Shown: positions 39,505-51,199 of the stretch, one piece after another | Position numbering within the stretch: the first letter of the stretch is position 1 | How the letters are laid out: each line of letters begins with the position of its first letter | Source of the DNA: Ursus arctos | Taxonomy: Eukaryota; Chordata; Mammalia; Carnivora; Ursidae | NCBI RefSeq assembly: GCF_023065955.2 | Contig: NW_026622986.1 | Coordinates: forward strand, 19,307,848 to 19,371,847 | Direction: 5' to 3' | Length of the DNA stretch: 64,000 bases | Position numbers and translations under genes: made by a program | The notes under the pieces: generated by a model | Told to the model about the DNA's origin: nothing | The model's database searches: none | The model's input: only the letters and a program-made list of their open reading frames with translations

Positions 39505-39690
39505 GTGGCTTGGAGGATGTATTTGGGAGTTGGAATTAGCTTTTAATGCTGATGATACCATTTACCATTCATGTGACCTGGGTCTCCATTTTGTGGCCTG
39601 AAAAATTAGGACAAAATATCTACCTCGCAAATTTATTCTGAGGATTAAATGAGTTAACAAGTGTAAAAGAATTAGCACATCATATGGAAA
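39505..39690 (+). repeat. MIR remnant, sense
   Basis: 'catgtgacctgggtctccat', 'ctacctcgcaaatttattct' and 'gaggattaaatgagttaaca' give the MIR order. Confidence 0.7.
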
Positions 39691-39796
39691 AAGGGAATCA
39701 GTTCATAACTGGGAACTGATCACAAGAGTGGCAGCAGTAGTGGGAAGAGAAATGGAAGGAAGGTAGCAGAAAGGGTATGAAAATACTATTCTTTAG

Positions 39797-40006
39797 GGAC
39801 TCCTGGGTGGCTTAGTCGTTAAACATCTGCCTTCAGCTCAGGAAGTGATCCCAGGGTTCTGGGATTGAGCCCTACATTGGGCTCCTGCCCTGGGAGCCTG
39901 CTTCTTCCTCTCCCACTCCCCCTGCTTGTGTTCCCTTTCTTGCTGGCTGTCTCTCTCTCCGTCAAATAAATAAATAAAAATTTTTTTTAAAAAGTTCAAA
40001 AAAAGA
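39797..40006 (+). mobile_element. Carnivore tRNA-Lys SINE with perfect 18-bp target duplications
   Basis: Sense SINE with head 'ggactcctgggtggcttagt', body 'tctgggattgagccctacat', a CT-rich block, 'ccgtcaaataaataaataaa' and an A-rich tail. Perfect 18-bp direct repeats 'gaaaatactattctttag' lie at 39779-39796 and 40007-40024. The clean duplication suggests a fairly recent insertion, though the body carries several substitutions. Confidence 0.96.
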
Positions 40007-40024
40007 GAAAATACTATTCTTTAG

Positions 40025-42700
40025 ATTCTTTAGAATTGGCCATATGATTCTCTTGAGAGCAAAACTACTGGAATCAATTAAAACTGTTAGCATCTTAACG
40101 GAAACCCTCTCTTCATGACACAAGGGACTCAGGGACACTGGCTGCTCAAGGGCCGTTATGGATAGCATTTGAGGCATCTGAAAGAGGTAAATGATGTGGG
40201 TGAGGGGAAACAAGAACTTTAGAAAAATCTGAGTCAGAAATAAGCCTGGAACAAATATTGCTACATTCTCCAAGATGATAAAAAGGAACATTGATTTTCT
40301 ATAAATTTCCATAAATGAGCTTGTGGCAACTAACTTTCATAAAATTCTGGAGGTGATGATACCTTATGTGCTAGAGTTTAAATGCAAAAATCAAAGTTAT
40401 TTCTCCCTCAGTGTGGTCCGGGTCAATAACAGCATATAGCCAAAATTACGTAGATTGAAGTGCTAACATGCTGAAACAATTCTGGAAAAGAAACTGAAGT
40501 TTGGCACTAAAGACTGAGCTTAATGGATTGACGGTCTAAAATCTGTAAGACAGTCTTTGGGAAATCAATTTTCTATACCCAGATTCTACGTATCCTCTCC
40601 ATCCATGTTCCCTACATTCTTTTCTCTGAAGTAATGAATAAAATGCCAAGATGACTAAAATAGTATCAGATGTTCAGTAGGCTGAAGAGATCAAAATACG
40701 CCTAAACCCGAAAATGTATCTGACACGCTCCACAGTTGGACACCTGTAGTGTTAGCAATTAGTTGTAAGTCTCCTCAGATAGGGCTGTGGTGAGCATGTG
40801 TGTAGGGGATGGCGTAGTGGTGACTCAGGAAGGACAGGGAATGTTCGCTTTTGTCAGTTAACCCCTACACACGACTGAGGTTCACTGTTCACGAGATTCT
40901 AGAGAATAAGAACAGAGCCAGAAACACCACAGTCTTCTAAGTAGGCGAAGGAATCTGGCCTTTCCTTTGTTGATTTGACATTTTTCACTGCCTATTGAAC
41001 AAAATCTGTATTTCCATATTGAAAAGGATCTTCAGATAGAATTTCCAGGTAGACAAATATCAGAGCTCTAAATGAGAAGTCAGAAAAAAAAAAAACTGGT
41101 TTCATATTCTTTTTCTTAAAATACCATGTGAGCTGGGGCAAGAAATATAACCTCCCAATCTTAGCCCCTTCATCTGTAAATGAATAGTTTAGATTAAACA
41201 AATTACAGGCGACCCCATCTGCTCTAAAATTCTCTGAACCCACTAAGCAAGATAAAACAATGAACTAATTTAGTAATGGTCTTTCAGCATAACTAGGTTG
41301 CTATAATCAGGAGGACTCTCCTGAAATACATTATTTTTCTCCACTTCTGGCTTGAATATATTATTTTTTTCTATCATTACAGCGTAACAGCCCTGAATGC
41401 CTTCAGTCAAATATATTAAAATTCCCTACAGCACACAGTCATCTTGATTAAAATATCAACAGTTTATTACAGATGGAGTAGTTCCAAAACATCATAATGC
41501 TTTTCAGGTAGCAGGTGTTCCTGAATTTTATTCAAATGGCTAGCTGGAAAGATGCAAAAATCTTTTGTTTCCTGATGAGGCAAGACAGACTTTAACCCAT
41601 GAAAAAAAATTGTCAAACACAAGTGAATTTAAAAACTTCTCTAAAACTCTTCTTCGGGTATTAAAATCTACATATTACTCATCGTTAATTAACCCCATCA
41701 CAAAACAAGTCACTAGAAAAAAAGGTAAAATTAAATATATTTGTAAAACCAAGTTGGCTTTCATGTAATACAACTTTGTTCCAGCCCTGAGCACTTGTTT
41801 CATTTTTTGTTTTAAATCTTAGATGGTATGAAAAGCAATACCTTTAAATTTAATGAGAAATTTAATACTGAATGTAAATAAGTAAAAGGTAAGTAAACAT
41901 GATAAATGTTATCAAGAACGAGTATACTGTTAAAAAAAAAAAAAGGAATTACTAAATTCAGAAGAAGACCCGGCCAACGTATTTTAATTTAAACTATCAA
42001 CATCCAATTTTCCCTCATAGAAAGACAGAAACAAAAATGATTATATAACATTCTAATCTTAATTTTAATATCACCTGAGTTCAGGTCCTAGCTCATCCAC
42101 TTACTTATAACTTTGAACTTAATACTTAAGTCCCTCTAAGTTTTGATTGATTCACCATAAACAAAGGCAATGAAATCATAGAAATCACAACCAGTTCCCA
42201 CAGACTAAATTCCACTCACAAAGTGGTTCGGCCCAAGAAATGAGTGATAGTTATATCCTTCTATGTGGTAAATTATTCGATTTTATTTTTAAAATTAGTT
42301 ATATTTTAAAAAGTTCTTTCTCTTGAAAAATTCATTATATTGTGTGTGGGTTGTTTTGGTTTTTTTACATATATAACTAAAGCAAACTCATAGGAAAGAA
42401 AAAATAATTTCTCAATAAAATACTTTTCCATCTTTTTGTAATTCACCCACCACTTCAAGACACAAAGATTACATTTGTTCCAGATGCATTACTTTAGTGG
42501 AAATTAGTTCTCATGTGACTATAACCAAGAAATATAGAAGAAAAATATAGTATATCAAATAGGTAAAATTATGCTGTTCTTTACTAAATGCTTTCTAAAC
42601 AAACAGCTTTGCTTTCCTGGTATTTCCCTTAATTCGCTCCTTTATTACTGGGGTAGTTTAAGAATCACACATATCCATGCTAGGAACTATTACTCGTTCT
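40025..42700. other. No gene seen apart from a MIR
   Basis: Unique AT-rich sequence with the MIR at 41090-41250. Small frames at 39962-40312 and 40992-41243 are chance readings, the first running into a SINE tail. Confidence 0.6.
41090..41250 (+). repeat. MIR remnant, sense
   Basis: 'catgtgagctggggcaagaa', 'atataacctcccaatcttag' and 'ccccttcatctgtaaatgaa' match the MIR core. Confidence 0.65.
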
Positions 42701-42706
42701 GTTTTC

Positions 42707-42708
<2 letters not shown>

Positions 42709-42739
<31 letters not shown>
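42709..42739. repeat. Isolated poly-A run
   Basis: Thirty-one consecutive A. I see no SINE or L1 3' end just upstream and no target duplication, so its source is unclear. It may mark the tail of a very short retrocopy. Confidence 0.95.
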
Positions 42740-42741
<2 letters not shown>

Positions 42742-42864
42742 CCATGATTTCATCCAATGAAAATGGATCTCACTAAAATAGAATCTGCATTTCATTAAAA
42801 AAGCAGAACTCATTAGTATCAGTGAAAAACTCCTTGGAACCGGGGTGAGGGTAAAAACGTAACT

Positions 42865-43070
42865 TTTGGATGGAAACATACCTAGATTCAAAGTCCCAGT
42901 CTGTCATTGACTGGTTATGTAGCCATAGGATGGCTAGGTTACTCCTATGAGAGACCCCTTTACCCACCCCCCAGTAAAATGGGGCTCCTATTCTTTAACT
43001 CAGAGGGTTGTGTTAAGAATGACATGAAACGATATTAAGTGTTCATGTTCAATAAATGTTGTATAGTTGG
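42865..43070 (+). repeat. MIR remnant, sense
   Basis: 'agattcaaagtcccagtctg', 'tgactggttatgtagccata', 'ccccagtaaaatggggctcc' and 'gttcaataaatgttgtatag' follow MIR from the tRNA-related head to the 3' end. Confidence 0.75.
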
Positions 43071-44591
43071 TCTTCAATGAATGCATCTACTATTGTGGTC
43101 GTGACGCGTAATCAACACGACCCTTTAAAACTACATTGTCATTAAATTATTGCTCAATGGTTGCATGCCTTTTACATCTGATTGCATGTATATATTTCAG
43201 AGTTAAGATTACAAATTTTCCATATCAGACTTTTTATTGAATTATAATTTACATACAATATTATATTAGTTTCAGGTGTATAGCATAGTGATTCGATATT
43301 TTTACATATCATGAAATGATCACCTGGAGAGGTCTAGTTACCACCCGTTAGTGTACAAACTTACAACAATGTTATTGACTATATTCCCTAAGCTGTACAT
43401 TCCATCCCTGTGAGTTATTTTATAACTGGAAGTTTGTACCTCTTAATCCCCTTTGCCTATTTCAACTCTCCCCTGACTCCCTCCCCTCTGGCAATCACTA
43501 GTTTGTTATCTGTGAGTCTCTCTTTCTGTTCTGTTTTGTTCATTTGCTTTTTTAGGTTCTGCCCGTAAGTGAAATCATATGGTACTTGTCTTTCTCTGAC
43601 TTACTCACTTAGCACAATGCCCTCAAGGTGCATCTGTGTTGTTGCAAATGGCAAGATTTCATTCTTTTTTTTTTTTTTAATGGCTGAACAATATTCTATT
43701 ATATAAATATACCACATACTCTTCACATTTATCTATCAATAGACACTTAGGTTACTTCTGTATCTTGGCTATTGTAAATAATGCTGTGATAAACACAGGC
43801 ATGCATATATATTTTCCAATCAGTGTTTTTGCTTTCTTTGTATAAATACCCGTAGGTGGAATTGCTGGATCAGATGGTAGTTCCATTTTTAATTTTTTGA
43901 GGAAGACTTCATACTGTTTTCCACAGTGGCTGCACAAGTTTGCATTCCCACCAGCAGGGCAGGAGGGTCCCCACATCCACACCAACACTTGTTATTTCTT
44001 GTGTTTTTGATAAAAGCCATTCTGACGGGTGCGAGGTGATAGCTCACTGAGGTTTTGATTAGACAGCATATAGAAGAATCTTGTTTTTCTTATCCACTTA
44101 GCCACCCTATGTCTTTTGATTGAAGAGTAGTTCATTTACACTTCAAGTAATTATTGATAGGTCTGTACTTACTGTCATCCTGTTAATTGTTTTCTGGCCG
44201 TTCTTGTTGTTCATCTCTGTTCTTTTCTTGGCTTGCTCCTTTGTGTTTGTTTTCTTTCTATTTATATTCCTTTGTCTTTTACTTTTGTGTTCTTAACTGG
44301 AAGTTTTCTCTTTGTGGTTTCTGTGAGGTTCACATATAACACGCACATAATAGTTTCCTTTAAGTTGATAGTAAGTTAATTTTGAACATGCTCCGAAGCT
44401 TTGTATGTTTACGTTCCTCCCCGGGATTTTATATTTTTGATGATACATTTCGCATCTTTTTTATTTTATTTATCCCTTAACGAATTACTGTAGTTTTAAT
44501 TAATTTTACTACTTTTGTCTTTTACCCTCCATATTCACTTTGTAAGTTGTTGATCCACTACCTCGATAACTTGTCTTTTCCAGTTAGATTT

Positions 44592-44631
44592 TAAACTCTC
44601 CTATGTTTTCCTAAACTCTCATATGTTTTCC
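44592..44631. repeat. 20-bp tandem duplication
   Basis: Unit 'taaactctcctatgttttcc' is followed directly by 'taaactctcatatgttttcc' (one mismatch), inside the reversed L1 ORF1/ORF2 area. Confidence 0.9.
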
Positions 44632-45015
44632 TACTAGTAACTGGTGCCTTTTTCTTTTTAGCTTAGAAAACTCTCTTTAACATTCTTTATATGGTCGGGC
44701 TTAGTGGTAATGAACTCCTTTAGCTTCTGCTTCCTGGAAAACTGTTAATCTCCTCTTCAATTCTGAGTGATAAGATTGCCAGGTAGAGAATTCTTGGGTG
44801 GGAGTTATTCCCCTTCAGCACTTGGAATGTATCATGCCATGCATACCCTCCTGACCTGTAAAGTTCCTGCTGAGAAAACCTGTGTATAGCCTTATAATGG
44901 TTCCCTTTTATACAGTGTGTTGCTTTTCTCTTGCTTTTAATATCCTCTCTTTATTATTAACTTCTACCATTTTGATTATAACGTGTCTCAGTGTGTTTCT
45001 CTTTGGGTTCATCTT

Positions 45016-45210
45016 CTCTCTTTTTTTTTTTAAGATTCGTTTATTTGAGAGAGAGAGAGCAGAGGGAGGGGCAGAGGGAGACAATCTTCAAGCAGACTTC
45101 CCCCTGAGTGTGCAGCCCCATATGGGGCTCGATCCCACAACCCATGAGATCACAACCTGAGCCAAAACCAAGAGCTGGTCGCTCAAATGACTGAGCCACC
45201 CAGGCACCCC
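45016..45210 (-). mobile_element. Carnivore SINE, antisense, inside an L1
   Basis: A poly-T run, then 'taagattcgtttatttgaga', a GA-rich block, 'tatggggctcgatcccacaa' and an end 'gagccacccaggcacccc'. It splits the L1 phrase 'tgggttcatctt', which is repeated on both sides (45004-45015 and 45211-45222, one mismatch). Confidence 0.94.
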
Positions 45211-46727
45211 TGGGTTCACCTTATTTGGAACTCTCTGGGTTTTCTGGACTTGAATATGTGTTTCCTTCCCGGAATTAGGGAAGTTTTCTGCCAGTATTTC
45301 TTCGAGAATTTTTCTGGCCCTTTTTCTCTCTCTCCTCCTCCTGGACTGCTATAATGAAAATGTTATTCTGCTCGATACTGTCCCAGAGGTCCCTTAAGGC
45401 ATCCTGTCTTTTTAAAATTCTTTTTTGCTTTCATTTTCCCGCTGTGATTGGGGGTTTTCCAGTGCTGTATTTCTGGTTCACAGATTCATGCTTCTATTCC
45501 ATCCGTTCTGCTGTTGAACCCCTATAGGGTATTTCTCAGCGCAGTTTTATCTTCTGCTTGGTATTTTCTTCTATTTTCTACCTCTTTGTGGAAGCTCTTG
45601 CTGTGTTCATCCACTCTTCTCCCGAGATCAGTGAGCAATCTTTATGGCCATTACTATGAATTCTTTATTAAGAGTGTTGCTTATCTCAGTTTCATTAAGG
45701 TCTTTCTCTGAGGATTTTCCTTGCTGTTCGGTTTGGAATAAATTCCTCTCTCTCCTCATTTTGCTTCTCTCTATTTCTCTCTGTATATTAGGTGAAATGA
45801 CCACCCCCCTCAGTCTTGAAAGTGTGGTCTTATGTAGGAGTTGTTCCATGCGATCCAGAACCACCATCTCCCCTGGCCACCAGAACCAGGCACTCTACGG
45901 GCTGCGGGAGTAATCTGGGCTATTACGAAAGGGCCACAGCTGCTGTGCAGGGAGATCAGGGCTCACATCACTTACCCACCCCCATTGTGCACAGGGTGGG
46001 CGGGGTTCAGGGCATTCATGTGTCCTGGTTGTGGCTTGGCTGCTGCATGGGGAAGACAGCTCCTGGCACTCGCTGGCCTTGTTGCAGCTCCGATAATGCA
46101 CAGGGTGAGTGGAACGTGGGGTGCTTCTCCCAGCCTGGTTATGTGGTGGGGAGTGCAGACCATGCCCTCCATGTGTTAGCTGGAGGGAGGACACCAAAAA
46201 TGGCACACATCTGTTCCATCACCAGGAAGTGAGGATGAGTGACAAAAATGGCACACACCAGCACTTCCATCCCTGGATAAAGTCCCTGCAGGTTCCTGCC
46301 TCCCTGGCAGTCATTTTAAAATTAGTAAGTGGATCTCCGCTGCTTATGATCTAGGTACTTTTCAGTAGTTGCTCTTGTGCTAGATCTCAGTGTGAGTAGG
46401 TTTGCATGTGAGCCCTTGTAGAGTGGGGTATATGTTCCTTTTAGTTAGATGATTCTCTTGGTCTTTAACTCATTTATTTTTCAAATCAGACATTTGGCGG
46501 GCTCATCTTATTGGTGCTAGCCCTCAAGGTCAGGGTGCCTGATGTGGGGAACAAGCCCTTCATTCCTTGAGGGAGAATTCCAAATTTGGGGGATCCTTCC
46601 CAATTGGTGGGGTCACTGCCTCTGGGGTAGGGTCCCAGGAGGATATATGTCTGCCTCTCCTGTCCTTCTCCAAGCGTCTCTTTTGTCTTTTCTTGTGGAA
46701 ATGCTAGCCATCTAGTTCTCGGAGTTT

Positions 46728-46760
46728 TTTTGTTTGTTTGTTTGTTTGTTTGTTTGTTTA
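46728..46760. repeat. (TTTG)n microsatellite
   Basis: About eight TTTG units within the reversed L1 5' UTR. Confidence 0.95.
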
Positions 46761-47009
46761 CAGAGGAAAATTATTATAGACGTAGCTATAAATTTGTTGT
46801 GTTCATGGAAGGAGCTACGTTTAGGGTCTTCCTACACTGTCATCTTGAACCACCCCCTCCTTCCCAGACTAGAATTTATTGCTGTGCATGCAACCCATAA
46901 CAGTCATTCCTTCATAAGAACTGTCCCAAAAAGGGGTGCCTTGAGCCTGACAGTGGGCTCTGGGAGGGACACCTCTCCATTCCTGCAGTCCCTTCTGTGA
47001 AGAGCTCAG

Positions 47010-47430
47010 AGAGATATAAAGGCTACAACTTTAAGGTCTTGCTCTCAAGATTTTATGACCTACCTGTTGAAATAGAATAAATATAAATGAACCTTTGGTG
47101 AGAAAGAAGACTTTCTGGAGCTGTGAGGGACACTCTAAGAAGGAGTAATCGTGGTGGGCAGAAGTGGTCAAAGAAAGTTTTGTGAAAAGCTGAATCTGCC
47201 AGATTGTGTTAGGTTTGGTATGGAGGCAAAAGAGGAAAACACAGAAGGAGACATTCCTGAGAATAGACAGGGGAGACCGAGCCAGAGGCAACACATGCAT
47301 AAATTGAGACCATTTCAAAAGAGAGAAGTAAAGAAAGAAATAAAAGGCAGAATCCCTGCCCCTATTGTGTTTGCCATCTGGCTAGGATGCTTTCAACTTA
47401 ATGAGCAGGTTAAAATCCAGCATGATACCA
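47010..47430 (+). repeat. Ancient interspersed repeat, same unassigned family
   Basis: 'acaactttaaggtcttgctc', 'tggtcaaagaaagttttgtg' and 'ggagacattcctgagaatag' follow the same repeat order as the 11.2 kb copy. A 111-residue open frame here (47151-47486) has no domain and runs into the SINE. Confidence 0.4.
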
Positions 47431-47485
47431 CACAGAGCGCAGCCCAAGAAGTACTTTGTAATGCTGATCAAAAATACGTAACATA

Positions 47486-47685
47486 GGGGCACCTGGGTGG
47501 CTCAGTCGTTAAGCGTCTGCCTTCAGCTCTGGGACACGATCCCAGCGTTCTGGGATCGAGCCCCACATCAGGCTCCCTGCTCAGCTGGGAGCCTACTTCT
47601 TCCTCTCCCGCTCCCCTTGCTTGTGCTCCCTCTCTCACTGGCTGTCTCTCTCTCTGTGTCAAATAAATAAATAAAAATCTTTAAA
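47486..47685 (+). mobile_element. Carnivore tRNA-Lys SINE, sense
   Basis: Head 'ggggcacctgggtggctcag', body 'ctgggatcgagccccacatc', a CT-rich block, 'caaataaataaataaaaatc' and an A-rich tail. An imperfect duplication resembling 'aaaatacgtaacata' precedes it and a diverged copy follows it. Confidence 0.94.
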
Positions 47686-47689
47686 AAAA

Positions 47690-49160
47690 TATATGTATCA
47701 TATTAATTCCCAAAATAGAAAGATTGCCCTAAATCCCTGAATGTAAAATCAATATACACGATGAAAGATTTCTCTTTTGCAATAAATGTCACTAGAGGGG
47801 GATAAGTGTGCATTTTTTTTTTAAACCATGTGTTTTTAAAAGTATGGTAGGAAGATAGTTCTTTAAAAATGCTGTTAAATGCCCACAGGAATCAACTGGA
47901 AGAACCACAGGGGTTCAACCTGATTTCACAGGAAGATTCATGACGTAAAATAGCTTCATTTTACATTTCAGAGTAATATAAAGTTTGTCACTGGGAGGTA
48001 AGAGAGATTAAAGGTGAACATGAGGGAAGCAAATGCTAACAGCAAAATCCACAAAGTGGAGCGAAATCCTTAGAGTGGGAAATCCTCTGCTGTATAACCA
48101 AGCACCATGTTCAGTAGTGTACGAGCAGAAGACTCTTGTGAGAACTGCAAGCATGATATGTAAGCTTCTCTATTTAAATATAAGCATAACTCACTGCGGT
48201 ATTTGCTGCATGTATTTTATTAGGCAGGCATTTCTGATTATAGAAGAACCCGAACTTATAAAGTTAACTCAGGCTTTGGATAAAACACGGACTAGGCAGC
48301 CATCAGCTCTTCCCACACTGGAGCTCTTTGGTATTCGAGTCAGGCGCTCTCCAACAGTGCGAGGGCACTTCAGCAAAGCTCGCGTGTGATAAAACAGCAG
48401 TGGCCTCTAGAGCGTGTTTTTAAAGTCAGCTTTCTCAGAACTCTAACTAGATTCTCGAAATGAACACACACGCACACGTGCACGCACACACACATGCACA
48501 CTCATCTCCTTTTTGCTTCTGTTTTAACTTGCCAAAGAGCAAAGGTATATGAACCAAGTCTTATTAATATTAATATTTACTTTGTTATTTTGCTCCCCGA
48601 ACACTGTCACTTTGTTATACTAAATTAAAGCCCTGACAGAAATATCCAAATAATCCTCACTAAGAAAATGCATTATTGTGTCACAGTTAATTAGCAGTTC
48701 AATGTAATCACACCTTGATCATTCTTCTGAACGGTTCAGTCCTTTGCATGGCGTGGTTAGAACCAAAATGTCTAATATTAGTTCCCTTCATGACGGCTCA
48801 TACAGGAGTTAAAACAGAGAGTTGCTCTCCCTTCAGATGTACAAATAATCTATTTTCTTTTACTGAGAAGGAGAGGGAAGGAAATGCCGAAACAGCGAGA
48901 AGAAATTTGTGGGTCTTCGACTAAATGTTATCATAAAAGGAATCTCCAGGACTCAGGGATAACCACGGGGTATGATGTTGAGCTCAAAGCTAGTTCCCAT
49001 GCCCCGTTGATAACCCCGTAGAGCATTTGAGCCAAAGGAGAAGCTCCCCTTGATGAAAGGAAGCTTCCTCTGGCCAAGTCAGCCGAATTGCGAAAACTCC
49101 CTTTGGCCACGGGCTGCCTGCAGGAAACTTCGCTGAGCTCAGAGGCATCCCGGACGAAGG
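47690..49160. other. No gene seen: downstream flank of the second MALRD1 exon
   Basis: Intron-type sequence following donor 49166-49161. The plus-strand frame 48033-48389 (118 residues) has no domain and runs opposite to the gene. Confidence 0.65.
48463..48502. repeat. Degenerate (CA)n tract
   Basis: 'acacacacgcacacgtgcac' followed by further CA/CG units, about 40 bases, mostly alternating purine-pyrimidine. Confidence 0.9.
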
Positions 49161-49166
49161 ACCTAC

Positions 49167-49324
49167 CTTAATGAGGATCTGAAAGGCCCCCGTGGCTCTT
49201 GCAGATATGAAATACCAGAAGCTCAGGGTGCAGGCAGCGCTGGATTCTTGCCACATGGCACTCTTGAGGTGCGCTTCCTCGCCCCGAAGGCCCACTGGAG
49301 TAGCCTCCAGATACAAGAAGTGCC
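49167..49324 (-). CDS. MALRD1: MALRD1 next exon: middle part of the MAM domain
   Basis: This 158-base exon on the minus strand continues the exon ending at 50908. Its acceptor 'cttcttcttag' precedes 49324. Its first two bases (gg) complete the glycine codon begun by the g left over upstream, restoring the MAM core GNKN-GHFLYLEATP across the junction. The frame stays open through HLKSAMWQESSAACTLSFWY to a last codon AAG (lysine), directly followed by donor 'gtaggt' at 49166-49161, so the exon ends in phase 0. The cysteine and the SFWY aromatic cluster are typical of the MAM beta-sandwich. The rest of this MAM domain (the usual acidic AIDDI-type end) must lie in a further exon, expected on the minus strand at lower coordinates. 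I did not find it in this window, so the downstream intron is probably longer than 49 kb. Confidence 0.88.
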
Positions 49325-50129
49325 CTAAGAAGAAGGACAATGTTCAGAGAGGACAGAAACCACAGCGAGGGGATCATTTTAGCTTTTCCATCTTCGTTAG
49401 GGTTTTTAATTATATTTCATAGACTATGAGCTTCCAAAGGCATTTCCATTTGAAACAGAAAGAACATGGAATAGCCCTGCTTCTAGCTCACTGACAGAAC
49501 AATTTCTAACGGTCTGTGCTTTGAGCAAAGCACTTCAGAGTATGCAGATTAACTGATGTGACACGATATTTATGCTGCCGAATCAAACAGATAATTACAG
49601 AAATCGTTTAATGGACAGTTCTTGCAAAACAAGATAGTTCCTATGAAAAATAAAAAAGGAATTACGACATACTTCCAAAAATTCAGTCATCTATTGGGTA
49701 CATAAATAAAATGCTGAGAATCTTAATATGTAACATGGAAGATACTGAGTTTTATATTTATGTATCCAAATACTCGAAATATTTTATGCATGTACCACTG
49801 AGTGTTTGCATGGAGATGAGACCTTCCTTTCTCTGGTGTGGTCAATTTGCCTTGGAGGATTTTGTTGTATCATAGGCCTGAGGAGTTGCTACTCTTTAGA
49901 AACCTTCTTTCCTATTCTGAAGCCTCCAGGAATTCAGGGTCCTTTCTTTATTCTGCTAACTCCTTTGTCCTTTGACCAATGAGTCTGAGACAAGACCTCA
50001 TCTACCCACTGCAAAAACGAGGCATTCCCAACATGTCTGACATGTGTGACCTTACCGTAAATCTGCATGTTACCCTCCATAGTTTCCAAACCTGCTTTCC
50101 CTTCATACGTATCATCTCATTTCTCTAAT

Positions 50130-50260
50130 CTCTGCTTGGTACACAGGGAAAACTGGATTCTACCCATTTGCGGATGAGAAATTTGAGAATCTGAAAAGCT
50201 ACATGATATACTAATGATTCAATGAGAGGCAGAATTCAGGGTCATTAATTATAAACATGG
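50130..50260 (-). repeat. MIR remnant, antisense, in the MALRD1 intron
   Basis: 'ctacccatttgcggatgaga', then 'gaatctgaaaagctacatga' and 'tgagaggcagaattcagggt' are diverged reverse MIR. Confidence 0.5.
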
Positions 50261-50329
50261 GTCATTTAGGAAAGGTGCCCACTGGCAGCATACATTATCA
50301 TCTATCTACAGTTATCAGAACAATATTAA

Positions 50330-50728
50330 AATTTGGTTACTCCCGGTTATGTGTTGAATTATGCCCCTCCCCACAAAGATGGTGAAGTCCTAATTCCAGT
50401 CCCTATGAAAGTGACCTTATTTGGAAGTAGGGCCTTTGTGGATGACCAAATTAAAATGAAAACATCAGGGTGGGCCCTCTTCCACATAAGACTGTGTCGT
50501 AATGAAAAGTGTAAATTTGGACACAGAGACAGACGTGCAGAGAGGGAAGACAATGGAAAGACACAGGAGAATGCCATCTACAAGCCAAGTAATGTGTGAG
50601 ACTCCCAGGAGCTAGGAGAGGGGCATGGAGTAGGCGATTCTCCCTCACTGCCCTCAAAAGCAACCAGTTCTGCTGACACCTTGATTCCACCCATCTAGCT
50701 AACAGAACTGTGGGATAATGTCTGTGGT
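50330..50728 (+). mobile_element. MLT1-like LTR remnant (ERVL-MaLR)
   Basis: The stretch runs 'gttgaattatgcccctcccc', 'gtgaccttatttggaagtag', 'agggtgggccctcttccaca', 'aatttggacacagagacaga', 'ccatctacaagccaag', 'cacctt' and 'agaactgtgggataatg'. That is the recognisable order of an MLT1-type solitary LTR in sense orientation. It has no internal genes. It sits inside the MALRD1 intron and runs opposite to the gene. The family name comes from recognition by eye; the exact subfamily is not determined. Confidence 0.65.
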
Positions 50729-50899
50729 CTACATCTCTGGTCCTTCATGATGGCAGTCCCAAGAGACAAATATTCTCATCAAATGTTTGACTCGCTTGCC
50801 ATGGCCCCACGGTAGTCTTTCCAGAGCTCTCCAGTTGCTGTCAGGGAAGACAACGAGATGCTGACTGTGAATATGGTTAGAATTGCTGCAAAAGCCTCA

Positions 50900-51199
<300 letters not shown>

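Larger units (their letters stand above)
43225..46860 (-). mobile_element. Internally deleted L1, antisense, keeping both ends
   Basis: 43225 to about 44063 is the 3' UTR and ORF2 C-terminus in reverse ('attgactatattccctaagc' to 'ccattctgacgggtgcgagg'). Directly after, near 44065, the sequence jumps to the ORF2 start in reverse ('ccaccctatgtcttttgatt'). It then runs through ORF1 and a GC-richer 5' UTR to the characteristic L1 5' end near 46858 (reverse complement 'ggttcaagatgacagtgtag'). About 3 kb of central ORF2 is missing. A SINE (45016-45210) and a (TTTG)n tract lie inside it. Confidence 0.82.

Noticed and set aside
45816..46232. 138-residue open frame and several overlapping frames on both strands
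   Set aside because: They lie in the GC-richer reversed L1 5' UTR, where stops are rare; no protein is implied.
47785..47805. 'cactagaggggg' as a possible CTCF site
   Set aside because: Only the short core resembles the motif; the flanking positions do not match and no second site supports it.
48033..48389. 118-residue plus-strand frame near the MALRD1 exons
   Set aside because: Opposite strand to the gene, no LDLa or MAM residues, and no splice sites of its own.
49192..49422. Plus-strand frame overlapping the MALRD1 exon
   Set aside because: Shadow of the real minus-strand coding sequence.
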